A stretch of 25,881 nt of DNA, taken from assembly GCA_015067385.1 (NCBI GenBank), contig SVMP01000009.1, positions 1 to 25,881 on the forward strand. Reading direction: 5' to 3'. The notes below the pieces were generated by a model. That model had not been told where the DNA came from, made no database searches, and worked only from the letters and a program-made list of their open reading frames with translations. The translations under genes and the position numbers were made by a program. Origin of the DNA: Oscillospiraceae bacterium (GTDB lineage: Bacteria; Bacillota; Clostridia; Oscillospirales; UBA644). Shown piece by piece: positions 8,406-15,895 of the stretch (the stretch's first letter is position 1; every line of letters starts with the position of its first letter).

Positions 8406-8837
8406 ATGAAAGAAGAAAACAGAGCCGTTCTTGAGATAAAATCGGTTCAGGACGGCGTAGAATCGATGCTTCTCATCTCCGATGTCCGTGTTACAACGAA
8501 AAAAAACTGCCGTCTTCTTGAATTTGACGGCACGGAAATATGCGGCGTTCCGGGAGAAGTGACAAGCTTCAAAATTTTTAATGATAATAATGTTGAATTG
8601 ACAACGACAGGACGCCATATCGTTTCTTCGTCAATGACGTTTGAACAGGGCGTAAAACAACACTGTCATTATACCGATGCGTTCAATGAGCCCGTTGTTA
8701 TCGGCTTTTCGACGAGCAGAGTAACTTCTTCCGTTAACGATAACGGCGGACGACTGGAGATCGATTACTTTGTTGAATATAACAATACTCTGTCGAGCAA
8801 AAACTCAATGAAATTAACTTATAAATATAACACCTGA
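8406..8837 (+). CDS. DUF1934 (YwiB-like) protein
   Basis: A 143-residue small protein with a DUF1934-type beta-barrel pattern: alternating hydrophobic strands, a central TTTGRHIVSSSMTFEQG segment, and a C-terminal run ending in NSMKLTYKYNT. The family is a lipocalin-like cytoplasmic barrel of unknown function. In Bacillus and many Clostridia the gene sits immediately before argS, exactly as here (18-base gap), which supports the assignment. A strong AAAGGAG ribosome site at 8394-8400 fixes the ATG at 8406. No signal peptide or membrane segment is visible. Confidence 0.82.
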   Translation: MKEENRAVLEIKSVQDGVESMLLISDVRVTTKKNCRLLEFDGTEICGVPGEVTSFKIFNDNNVELTTTGRHIVSSSMTFEQGVKQHCHYTDAFNEPVVIGFSTSRVTSSVNDNGGRLEIDYFVEYNNTLSSKNSMKLTYKYNT

Positions 8838-8855
8838 AAGGTTCGGATATAAAAT

Positions 8856-10535
8856 ATGGATTTCTTATCGGAAATAAACAAGATAATAACCGCCAACGTA
8901 GCGGCTGCAATTAAAACTGCTCAGGAAAAGGGCGAACTTCCCGAGGCTGAGCCTTACAAATTTTCTGTTGAAGTTCCCAAAGATACTTCTTTCGGTGACT
9001 TTTCCACAAATGCCGCAATGATCGGTGCGAAAACATTTCGTAAAAACCCTGCACAGATCGCATCCACGATCGTTGCAAATATGGAACTTCATCCCTGGCT
9101 TGCTTCTGCGGAAGTAGTCGGTGCTTTCATCAACTTCAGAATGAGCCCCGCATATTTTGCGGATGTTGTTAAAAATATTGAAAAAGAAGGCGTAGATTAC
9201 GGTCGTTCCGATTTCGGCAAAGGCAAAAAAGTAATGGTTGAGTACGTTTCCGCAAACCCCACGGGTATGATGCACATGGGTAATGCGAGAGGCGGCGCTC
9301 ACGGCGACAGCCTTGCTACTGTTTTGAAACTTACCGGTCATGATGTAACACGTGAATTCTATGTAAACGATGCCGGCAATCAGATCGAAAAATTCAAAGA
9401 TTCTCTTGAAGCCCGTTATCTTCAGCATTTCCTCGGCGAAGAGGCTGTTCCTTTCCCCGAAGACGGATATAAGGGCGCAGATATTATTGACAGAGCGGAA
9501 GAGTTTATTGAACTCAATGCGGACAAGTATGTTGAAGCTTCTTCCGAAGAAAGAAAAGCAGCACTTCTTGCTTACGCTCTTCCGAAAAATATGGAGATCA
9601 TCCGTGCTAATCTTAACGAATACAGAGCAGAGTACGATGTTTGGTTCAACGAATCCGATCTTCACAACAGCGGCGCTGTAAATGAGATCATTGACATTCT
9701 CACCAAAAACGGTCATACATATAAAGAAGACGGTGCTGTCTGGTACAGAGCTACCGATTTCGGCGCAGAAAAGGACGAGGTACTTATCAGAAAGAACGGC
9801 ACACCCACTTACTTTGCCGCTGATATTGCGTACCACAGAAATAAGATCGTAACAAGAGGGTTTGATAAAGTTATCAATATCTGGGGCGCTGACCATTACG
9901 GTCATATTGCCCGTCTTAAAGGCGCTCTTGACGCTATTGATGTTGATAGCTCAAAGCTTGATGTTATCGTCGTTCAGCTCGTTCGTCTTTTACAGAACGG
10001 TGAAGCCGTAAAGATGTCCAAGCGTACAGGCAGAAGCATCACCCTTGCAGATCTTTTTGATATGACAGGCGTCGATGCCGCAAGATTCTTCTTTAACCTC
10101 AGAAAGTCCGATACTCATTTTGACTTTGATATCGACCTTTCCGTTGCCAAAACAAATCAGAACCCCGTATATTATGTTCAGTATGCTCATGCACGTATTT
10201 GCTCCATTCTTTCCGTTCTCAGATCCGAAGGAATCGATCCCGATAAATGCGTTGAGTCTGTAAATTACACCGAGCCTGCTGAAAAAGCTCTTATTAACAG
10301 CCTTGCATCTTATGCAGACGAGCTTGTAAAGACCGCTGCAGACTACGATGTTTCAAGAATCAATAAATATACCATAGATGTTGCATCCGCATTCCACGGC
10401 TTCTATAACGATTGCCGTGTAAAAGTTGAAGATGAGAACGTTATGTACTCAAGAATCGCTCTTGTTAAGGCAACAAAAACAGTGCTCGAAAATGCGCTTG
10501 CAGTTCTTAAAGTAACAGCTCCGGAGAAGATGTAA
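8856..10535 (+). CDS. argS: Arginyl-tRNA synthetase
   Basis: A 559-residue class I synthetase that charges tRNA-Arg. The N-terminal additional domain (about 1-110) contacts the tRNA D-loop. The HIGH-type motif is H140-M-G-N in the ArgRS-typical ANPTGMMHMGNARG context, and KMSKR is at 386-390. The C-terminal alpha-helical anticodon-binding domain (DALR type, from about 440) includes the QYAHARI segment at its beginning. The length is normal. The stop codon TAA shares its last base with the ATG of the next gene (TAATG), so the homocysteine methyltransferase is translationally coupled. Confidence 0.97.
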   Translation: MDFLSEINKIITANVAAAIKTAQEKGELPEAEPYKFSVEVPKDTSFGDFSTNAAMIGAKTFRKNPAQIASTIVANMELHPWLASAEVVGAFINFRMSPAYFADVVKNIEKEGVDYGRSDFGKGKKVMVEYVSANPTGMMHMGNARGGAHGDSLATVLKLTGHDVTREFYVNDAGNQIEKFKDSLEARYLQHFLGEEAVPFPEDGYKGADIIDRAEEFIELNADKYVEASSEERKAALLAYALPKNMEIIRANLNEYRAEYDVWFNESDLHNSGAVNEIIDILTKNGHTYKEDGAVWYRATDFGAEKDEVLIRKNGTPTYFAADIAYHRNKIVTRGFDKVINIWGADHYGHIARLKGALDAIDVDSSKLDVIVVQLVRLLQNGEAVKMSKRTGRSITLADLFDMTGVDAARFFFNLRKSDTHFDFDIDLSVAKTNQNPVYYVQYAHARICSILSVLRSEGIDPDKCVESVNYTEPAEKALINSLASYADELVKTAADYDVSRINKYTIDVASAFHGFYNDCRVKVEDENVMYSRIALVKATKTVLENALAVLKVTAPEKM

Positions 10536-11731
10536 TGAACTTTTCATATCCTTTACTGCTTGACGGTGCTACCGGCTCCAATCTTATCGCCGCAGGCATG
10601 AATCCCGGTGAACGTACCGCTGATTTTATTCTTTCCCATCCCGATATTATGACCGATCTTCAGCGCCGCTATATAGAAGCGGGCGCTGTGGTCATTCCTG
10701 CGCCTACATTTGGTGTTAACCCGACAAAATTCGGTGCAGAATACGCCGACACTCTTCGAAAACTTATGTCTCTTACCCGAAATACCGTGGAAAAATACGG
10801 TAACGGCAAGGTTCTGATCTCAAGCGATATTTCTCCGTGCGGTCTTTTTGCCGAACCTATGGGAACAGCGTCTTTTGATGATATCTATAACGATTTTGCG
10901 GCTCAGGTGAAGGTATTTGTCGAAGAGGGCGTTGATATTTTAACATTTATGACGATGTACTCTCTTTACGAATCGAGAATTGCATTGCTTGCATGTAAAG
11001 AACTTTCGGATAAGCCTATTTTTGCATCGGTTACAGTTGATCAAAAAGGAAAAACCATGACCGGAAGCGACATTCAAACCTGCGTTTCGCTTCTCGGCTC
11101 TCTCGGCGCATCTGCGGCAGGACTTAACTGTTCGACTGGACCGCTTGACATGATCTCAAACATCAAAGCGGCTTTTTCTGCGGCAAAAGTGCCTCTTTAC
11201 TGTAAACCGAATGCGGGAACAGATGTTGATAATTATCTTTCTCCTTCCGCTTTTGCAGAGGCAATGAAACTTCTTATTTCCGAGGGTGCAAGCGTTATCG
11301 GCGGTTGCTGCGGAACATCTCCCGAGCATATTGCGGCTATTTCGCAGATCCTTCCGTCCTGTAATATGAAACAGCTTGAAAAGAAAGAGTCTTTGGCTGT
11401 TTGTACTGAAAAAACATTGCGTGAATTTAACGGAAGAATTGATCTTTCTCCCGTTTACGATGTTGACGGTTTCCTCGAAGATTGCTTTGATTTCGATTCG
11501 GACGAATATTCCGCCGCTCATATAGAAATTTCGTCCGTTGCCGAAGCAAAACAGCTTTTATCATCTTGCTATATGTTCGATATTCCTCTTGCAATAACTT
11601 GTGACGATTACGCCGTTGCTGAAAAGATGGCAAGAGAATATTGCGGTAATCTTATGTTTACCGATCGCTGCGATTTCGAACCCGAACAGAAATATTGTCT
11701 CGAATCGCATTACGCAAGCATTTTTATTTAA
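10535..11731 (+). CDS. Homocysteine S-methyltransferase (MetH N-terminal-type) with extra C-terminal region
   Basis: A 398-residue protein. Residues 1-275 form a complete homocysteine S-methyltransferase barrel: LLDGATGSNL at the N-terminus, GAVVIPAPTFGVNP, and the three zinc cysteines C199 (GLNCSTGP) and C258-C259 (GGCCGT). It should bind homocysteine and transfer a methyl group to make methionine. About 120 residues follow the barrel; one stretch (FDIPLAITCDDYAVAEKMAREYCGNLMF in outline) resembles the beginning of a MetH pterin-binding barrel, but that domain is far too short to be complete. No cobalamin domain is present here, so either other proteins supply the methyl donor or the enzyme uses a small-molecule donor. 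It overlaps the argS stop by one base. Confidence 0.88.
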   Translation: MNFSYPLLLDGATGSNLIAAGMNPGERTADFILSHPDIMTDLQRRYIEAGAVVIPAPTFGVNPTKFGAEYADTLRKLMSLTRNTVEKYGNGKVLISSDISPCGLFAEPMGTASFDDIYNDFAAQVKVFVEEGVDILTFMTMYSLYESRIALLACKELSDKPIFASVTVDQKGKTMTGSDIQTCVSLLGSLGASAAGLNCSTGPLDMISNIKAAFSAAKVPLYCKPNAGTDVDNYLSPSAFAEAMKLLISEGASVIGGCCGTSPEHIAAISQILPSCNMKQLEKKESLAVCTEKTLREFNGRIDLSPVYDVDGFLEDCFDFDSDEYSAAHIEISSVAEAKQLLSSCYMFDIPLAITCDDYAVAEKMAREYCGNLMFTDRCDFEPEQKYCLESHYASIFI

Positions 11732-11735
11732 CATC

Positions 11736-12206
11736 ATGCATGAGATTTTTATGAAACGCGCTGTTTCCTGTGCGAAAAAAGCCGCAAAGATAGGCGAGGT
11801 GCCTGTCGGCGCTGTCGTTGTAAGAAACGGAGAGGTTATATCCACCGGATACAACAGACGTGAAACCGATAAAAATGTGCTTCGACATGCGGAAATTACG
11901 GCTATCGACAGAGCTTGTAAAAAACTCGGAGGTTGGCGGCTCTGGGAATGCGATATTTACGTAACGCTTGAGCCTTGCCCGATGTGTGCAGGCGCAATAA
12001 TAAATTCGAGGATACGTAATGTCTATATCGGCGCTCCCGATCTGAAAAACGGAGCGATGGGCAGCGTTGTTTCTTTACAGGATTGTTTTACACACAAGCC
12101 GACGGTCGTCAACGGCATATTGAAAGATGAATGTGCCGCTGTTCTTTCGGATTTTTTTAAGGATCTCAGAGAAAAGAAAAGAAATGAAAAGTCGCAGAAG
12201 ATGTGA
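11736..12206 (+). CDS. tadA: tRNA-specific adenosine deaminase TadA
   Basis: A 156-residue (from ATG 11736) zinc deaminase that converts A34 to inosine in the tRNA-Arg anticodon wobble position. The zinc and catalytic residues are H51 and E53 in RHAEITAI and C81/C84 in LEPCPMCAGAI; GEVPVGAVVV and the later GAMGSVVSLQ segment are also typical. Neither ATG 11736 nor ATG 11751 has a good ribosome site; the first is preferred because it lies just four bases beyond the upstream stop, which allows coupling. The placement in the same run as argS is fitting, since its substrate is tRNA-Arg(ACG). Confidence 0.93.
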   Translation: MHEIFMKRAVSCAKKAAKIGEVPVGAVVVRNGEVISTGYNRRETDKNVLRHAEITAIDRACKKLGGWRLWECDIYVTLEPCPMCAGAIINSRIRNVYIGAPDLKNGAMGSVVSLQDCFTHKPTVVNGILKDECAAVLSDFFKDLREKKRNEKSQKM

Positions 12207-12240
12207 CTTATAAATAATATAGGAAAAGAGGATTATTCAT

Positions 12241-13671
12241 ATGAGTTTTCGTATAACATTTATCGGTGCGGGCAGTCTTACCTTTACACGAACTCTTTTG
12301 TCCGATTTACTTGCTGTTCCCGAATTCCATGATATCGATGTCGTTTTCCATGATATTGACGAACGCAATCTCGATATGGTAACAAAAGTTTGTCAAAGAG
12401 ATATAGATGCAAACGGTCTTAATATAAAGATAAAATCTACTCTTGACAGAAAAGAGTCCCTTATCGGTGCAAAATACGTTGTGAATACCGCACGAATCGG
12501 CGGACTTGAAGCGTTTGAACATGACGTAATGATCCCGATGGCTTACGGTGTTGACCAATGTGTCGGAGATACACTCTGTGCAGGCGGTATCATGTACGGT
12601 CAGAGAGGTATTTCCGCAATCCTTGAATTCTGTGAAGATATCAAGAAATACGCAGCTCCCGGAGCTATCATGCTTAACTACGGAAACCCCAATGCCATGG
12701 TAACTTGGGCTGCAAACAAATACGGCGGAGTATATACCCTCGGTCTTTGCCACGGTGTTCAGGGCGGTCATGCTCAGATCGCCAATGCTCTCGGTATTCC
12801 CCAGAATGAGCTTGATTTCAGCTGTATAGGTATTAATCATCAAACATGGTACGTCAAACTTTCCCATAAAGGCGAAGATATGACGGGTAAAGTTCTCGAA
12901 GCATACGAGAAAAACGAACAACTGTCTCAGACCGAAAAAGTTCGTATCGATATGCTTAAACATTTCGGATATTATTCGACCGAATCGAACGGCCATCTTT
13001 CCGAGTACGTTGCATGGTACAGAAAACGTCCCGACGAGATCAAAAACTGGATCGACCTCGGCTGTTGGATAAACGGTGAATCGGGCGGTTATTTCAGAGA
13101 ATGCAGTCAGAACCGTGAATGGTTTATCGAAGAATTTCCGAAACTCCTGCAGGAAGAACCCAGAAAGTACGGAAGCAGAAGCTCCGAACACGGCTCTTTC
13201 ATCATCGAAGGTCTTGAACTCGGTCATTGCTACCGCGGTCACTTCAATGTTATGAACAACGGCACTATAACGAATCTTCCCGACGAAAGTATCGTTGAAG
13301 TTCCCTGCTATGTTGATATGAACGGTATTTCCGTTCCCAAGTTCGGCGATCTTCCCCTCGGTTGCGCTGCGGTTTGCTCTCAGAGCATCTGGGTACAGAG
13401 ACTTTCTGTTGAAGCCGCTGTTGCCGCAGATATCAAACTTCTCCGTCAGGCTATGATGATGGACCCCCTTACAGGTGCTGTGCTTAATCCTGCGGAAATT
13501 TATCAGATGACTGACGAAATGCTCATCGCTTGCGAAGAATGGTTGCCCCGTTGGGTAGAAAACGGCGAGATGATGCGCGCAAAACAGCGTATTGCCGATG
13601 CAAAAGCAAACGGAACTTATATTCCCAATAATAAGGGTTATAAAGGCGCATGCCCCCTTATCAAAGAGTAG
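12241..13671 (+). CDS. Glycoside hydrolase family 4, alpha-galactosidase/alpha-galacturonidase-like
   Basis: A 476-residue GH4 enzyme. The Rossmann NAD motif FIGAGSLTFTRTLLSD is at the N-terminus, FHDIDERNLD places the ribose-binding acid, and NYGNPNAMVTW is the typical substrate loop. The metal ligands are C170 in LCHGVQGG and H200 in GINHQTWY. GH4 enzymes use NAD+ and Mn2+ in a redox-elimination mechanism. The CHGVQ context is nearest to the alpha-galactosidase/alpha-galacturonidase branch rather than the 6-phospho-glucosidases, so the substrate is probably a non-phosphorylated alpha-galactoside or galacturonide (inference). No sugar transporter or regulator adjoins it. A ribosome site AAAGAGGAT precedes ATG 12241. 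A second, divergent GH4 lies at 22862-24181. Confidence 0.93.
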   Translation: MSFRITFIGAGSLTFTRTLLSDLLAVPEFHDIDVVFHDIDERNLDMVTKVCQRDIDANGLNIKIKSTLDRKESLIGAKYVVNTARIGGLEAFEHDVMIPMAYGVDQCVGDTLCAGGIMYGQRGISAILEFCEDIKKYAAPGAIMLNYGNPNAMVTWAANKYGGVYTLGLCHGVQGGHAQIANALGIPQNELDFSCIGINHQTWYVKLSHKGEDMTGKVLEAYEKNEQLSQTEKVRIDMLKHFGYYSTESNGHLSEYVAWYRKRPDEIKNWIDLGCWINGESGGYFRECSQNREWFIEEFPKLLQEEPRKYGSRSSEHGSFIIEGLELGHCYRGHFNVMNNGTITNLPDESIVEVPCYVDMNGISVPKFGDLPLGCAAVCSQSIWVQRLSVEAAVAADIKLLRQAMMMDPLTGAVLNPAEIYQMTDEMLIACEEWLPRWVENGEMMRAKQRIADAKANGTYIPNNKGYKGACPLIKE

Positions 13672-13684
13672 ACGAGGGTAAAAT

Positions 13685-13876
13685 ATGAAACGTCTTTTGA
13701 AAAGCAGTGTGAATCGTAAACTATGCGGTGTATGCGGTGGGGTAGGCGAATATTTCGATATCGATCCTACGCTTATCCGTGTTATTTGGGTAGTTGCGGC
13801 TTTGTGCGGAACGTTGGGCTTTTGGGCTTATATTCTTTGTGCACTTATTATTCCGAATGATGTTGAAATAAAATGA
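13685..13876 (+). CDS. PspC-domain small membrane protein
   Basis: A 63-residue PspC-domain peptide. It has the family signature KLCGVCGGVGEYFDIDPTLIRVIWV followed by one hydrophobic membrane segment (about 33-57) and a short tail. PspC proteins in Gram-negatives are phage-shock membrane components; stand-alone short forms in Clostridia have no settled role, possibly envelope stress. A GAGGG ribosome site precedes the ATG. Its stop overlaps the start of the following YitT-type gene (ATGA), so the two are translated together. Confidence 0.9.
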   Translation: MKRLLKSSVNRKLCGVCGGVGEYFDIDPTLIRVIWVVAALCGTLGFWAYILCALIIPNDVEIK

Positions 13877-14757
13877 AACAAATAGATAATCTTGCAATTA
13901 AGATATTTACAAAAGGTAATATCATTAATTTCCTGCTCCTTACTCTCGGTGCTTTGGGAAATGCGGCGGGTTCTTACTTCTTCCGTTTTCCCAATAATTT
14001 CTCAATAGGCGGCGTTTCGGGTCTGTCTGTTGTTGTAACAAAATTCTTCCCGAATATATCCAGCGGTATGTTCCTTCTGATCGCAAATATGATCCTTATA
14101 GTTGTCGGCTTTATCTTTCTCGGTAAAAGCTTCGGCGCAAAGACGATATATGCGAGCGTTATGATCTCTGTCTTTACTGCCATATTCGAAAGCTTCTTTC
14201 CGATGGCAAAGCCTTTTACCGATCAGCCTTTTCTTGAACTTATTTTCGCTGTTGCCCTTCCTTCTGTCGGTACGGCGATTTTGTTTAACATAGGTGCGTC
14301 TTCGGGCGGAACAGATATCGTCGCTATGATATTTGCAAAATATTCTACGATAAATGTCACAAAAGGTCTGCTTTTTACCGATATACTCATAACATTGGGT
14401 GCTTTCCTTTTTGGCATAGAAGCCGGTCTTTTCTCTCTTCTCGGACTTGTTATGAAAACGCTCGTTATCGATACGGTCGTTGAAAATATCAACCTACATA
14501 AATATCTTACGATCATAACAACAAAGCCCGATGAGGTCAAGGATTTTATCACTACGCATATCAGAAAAGGCGCTACTATCTGTCATGGCGAGGGCGCTTT
14601 TACGGGTGCTCCGAAAACGCTTATCCTTACCGTTACAACACCGGCTCAAGCCGTGTTGCTTCGAAGATATGTCCGTGAGATAGATCCCGAATCTTTTATT
14701 TTTATAACAAATACAAGTGAAATAATAGGCAAAGGCTTCAGATATACACATAATTAA
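13873..14757 (+). CDS. YitT-family membrane protein (DUF161/DUF2179)
   Basis: A 294-residue protein. Residues about 15-200 contain five or so membrane segments with GNAAGSYFFRFPNNFSIGGVSGLS and the NIGASSGGTDIVA glycine-rich loop characteristic of the YitT group. Residues about 205-290 are the cytoplasmic DUF2179 domain, with KGATICHGEGAFTG and the final GKGF. Members are predicted membrane transporters or regulators of unsettled function. The start overlaps the PspC gene stop by four bases. The gene ends 11 bases before the next start, with AAAGGA between them. Confidence 0.92.
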   Translation: MKQIDNLAIKIFTKGNIINFLLLTLGALGNAAGSYFFRFPNNFSIGGVSGLSVVVTKFFPNISSGMFLLIANMILIVVGFIFLGKSFGAKTIYASVMISVFTAIFESFFPMAKPFTDQPFLELIFAVALPSVGTAILFNIGASSGGTDIVAMIFAKYSTINVTKGLLFTDILITLGAFLFGIEAGLFSLLGLVMKTLVIDTVVENINLHKYLTIITTKPDEVKDFITTHIRKGATICHGEGAFTGAPKTLILTVTTPAQAVLLRRYVREIDPESFIFITNTSEIIGKGFRYTHN

Positions 14758-14768
14758 AGGAAAATAGT

Positions 14769-15803
14769 ATGGAATTTTGTCCCGATTACAGAAATGTTGA
14801 AAAAGCTGCAAGGAATATTTGTCCGGATCGTCTCCCTCTTTATGAACACCTTATATGCGGCGAGGTTATGATCGAATTATTGGGAAGACAGTTGTGTGGC
14901 GATGATCTCGATGCGTATTATTCGGATTATTGCGAGTTTTACCGTAAAAATGGGTATGATACCGTTACTTTTGAGGCGTGTATAACATCTGTAATGCCCG
15001 AAAACGGATGTCTCGGTGCACACCGCGAGTCCTCAATAAAAACGATGGATGATCTGTTGAAATATCCGTTTGATGATATTCCCGAATACTTTTTTCAAAC
15101 GTATGCACCTCATTTTGAAGCACTCAGAAAAGCGATGCCTGCAGGAATGAAAGCTATAGGCGGCGTGGGTAACGGTATTTTCGAATGCGTTCAGGATATA
15201 ATCGGATATATGAATCTCTGTTTTATGTCTGCGGATGATCCTGAAATGTATGATGAGGTTTTCAAAAGAGTAGGGCAGACGAATGTTAAAATATGGCAGC
15301 GCTTTATGAAGGAATACGGTGATATTTTCTGTGTTCTGCGTTTCGGTGACGATCTTGGTTACAAGAGCAACACTATGCTTTCAAAGGCTGATATCTGTAA
15401 ATATATCATTCCGCAGTACAGACAAATAACCGATCTTGTTCATTCATACGGTAAACCATTTCTTCTTCACTCATGCGGAAATCTTTTTTCCGTTATGGAT
15501 GAACTTATTTGCGACGGCGGCATAGACGCCAAGCATTCAAACGAAGATCAGATAGCTCCTTTTTCTTCTTGGACAGACAGATATGGCGACCGCATAGGTA
15601 ATTTCGGCGGTGTCGATACAGATATTCTTTGTCGTTGCGACGAAAAACAGATTCGTGAGTATACATTGGATGTCCTGAACCGTTGTGCCGATAAAGGCGG
15701 TGTTGCGATCGGCTCGGGCAATTCCATTCCGAATTACGTTCCGTTTTCCGGATATATGGCGATGGTGGAGACTGTTCGTGAATTCAGAGGAGATACCAAA
15801 TAA
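14769..15803 (+). CDS. Uroporphyrinogen decarboxylase-family (URO-D/MtaA-like) protein
   Basis: A 344-residue URO-D fold protein. The N-terminus (PDRLPLYEHLICGE) and the FGDDLGYKSNTMLS segment match the URO-D-like families of anaerobes. LLHSCGN places H234 and C236 in an HxCG motif like the zinc ligands of the corrinoid methyltransferases MtaA/MtbA. The C-terminal IGNFGGVDTDIL and GGVAIGSGNSIPNYVPF also fit. This points to cobalamin-linked methyl transfer rather than haem synthesis, but no corrinoid protein gene is adjacent, so the substrate is unknown. Ribosome site AAAGGA at about 14756-14761. The pairing with the YitT-like gene upstream suggests co-transcription only. Confidence 0.85.
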   Translation: MEFCPDYRNVEKAARNICPDRLPLYEHLICGEVMIELLGRQLCGDDLDAYYSDYCEFYRKNGYDTVTFEACITSVMPENGCLGAHRESSIKTMDDLLKYPFDDIPEYFFQTYAPHFEALRKAMPAGMKAIGGVGNGIFECVQDIIGYMNLCFMSADDPEMYDEVFKRVGQTNVKIWQRFMKEYGDIFCVLRFGDDLGYKSNTMLSKADICKYIIPQYRQITDLVHSYGKPFLLHSCGNLFSVMDELICDGGIDAKHSNEDQIAPFSSWTDRYGDRIGNFGGVDTDILCRCDEKQIREYTLDVLNRCADKGGVAIGSGNSIPNYVPFSGYMAMVETVREFRGDTK

Positions 15804-15825
15804 ATTTTTAATGCAAATATGCCAA

Positions 15826-15850
15826 TTCGGATCGGTCATACCGATCCGAA
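15826..15850. repeat. Perfect 11-bp inverted repeat upstream of htpG
   Basis: TTCGGATCGGT and ACCGATCCGAA flank a 3-base spacer (CAT). It lies 13 to 37 bases upstream of a TATAAT box in the htpG leader, over the place where a -35 element would be. It is not followed by a T-run, so it is not a standard terminator; a protein-binding dyad or a processed 3' stem for the upstream gene are the options. Confidence 0.85.
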
Positions 15851-15862
15851 ACAGCATACAGA

Positions 15863-15868
15863 TATAAT
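15863..15868 (+). promoter_or_regulatory. Candidate -10 box for htpG
   Basis: TATAAT is a perfect -10 match 27 bases upstream of the htpG ATG. No TTGACA-like sequence is found 16-18 bases further upstream; that stretch is occupied by the inverted repeat at 15826-15850. This would fit a promoter that depends on an activator, or one covered by a repressor. The ribosome site GGAGG (15882-15886) follows. Confidence 0.45.
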
Positions 15869-15895
15869 CAATCAATTCCCCGGAGGTAAAATCAC

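Noticed and set aside
8865..9905. A 346-codon open frame on the minus strand
   Set aside because: It is opposite argS, which has complete HIGH-type and KMSKR motifs; the frame has no recognisable domain and no ribosome site.
12307..13242. A 311-codon open frame on the minus strand
   Set aside because: It is the complement of the first GH4 gene; codon bias explains it.
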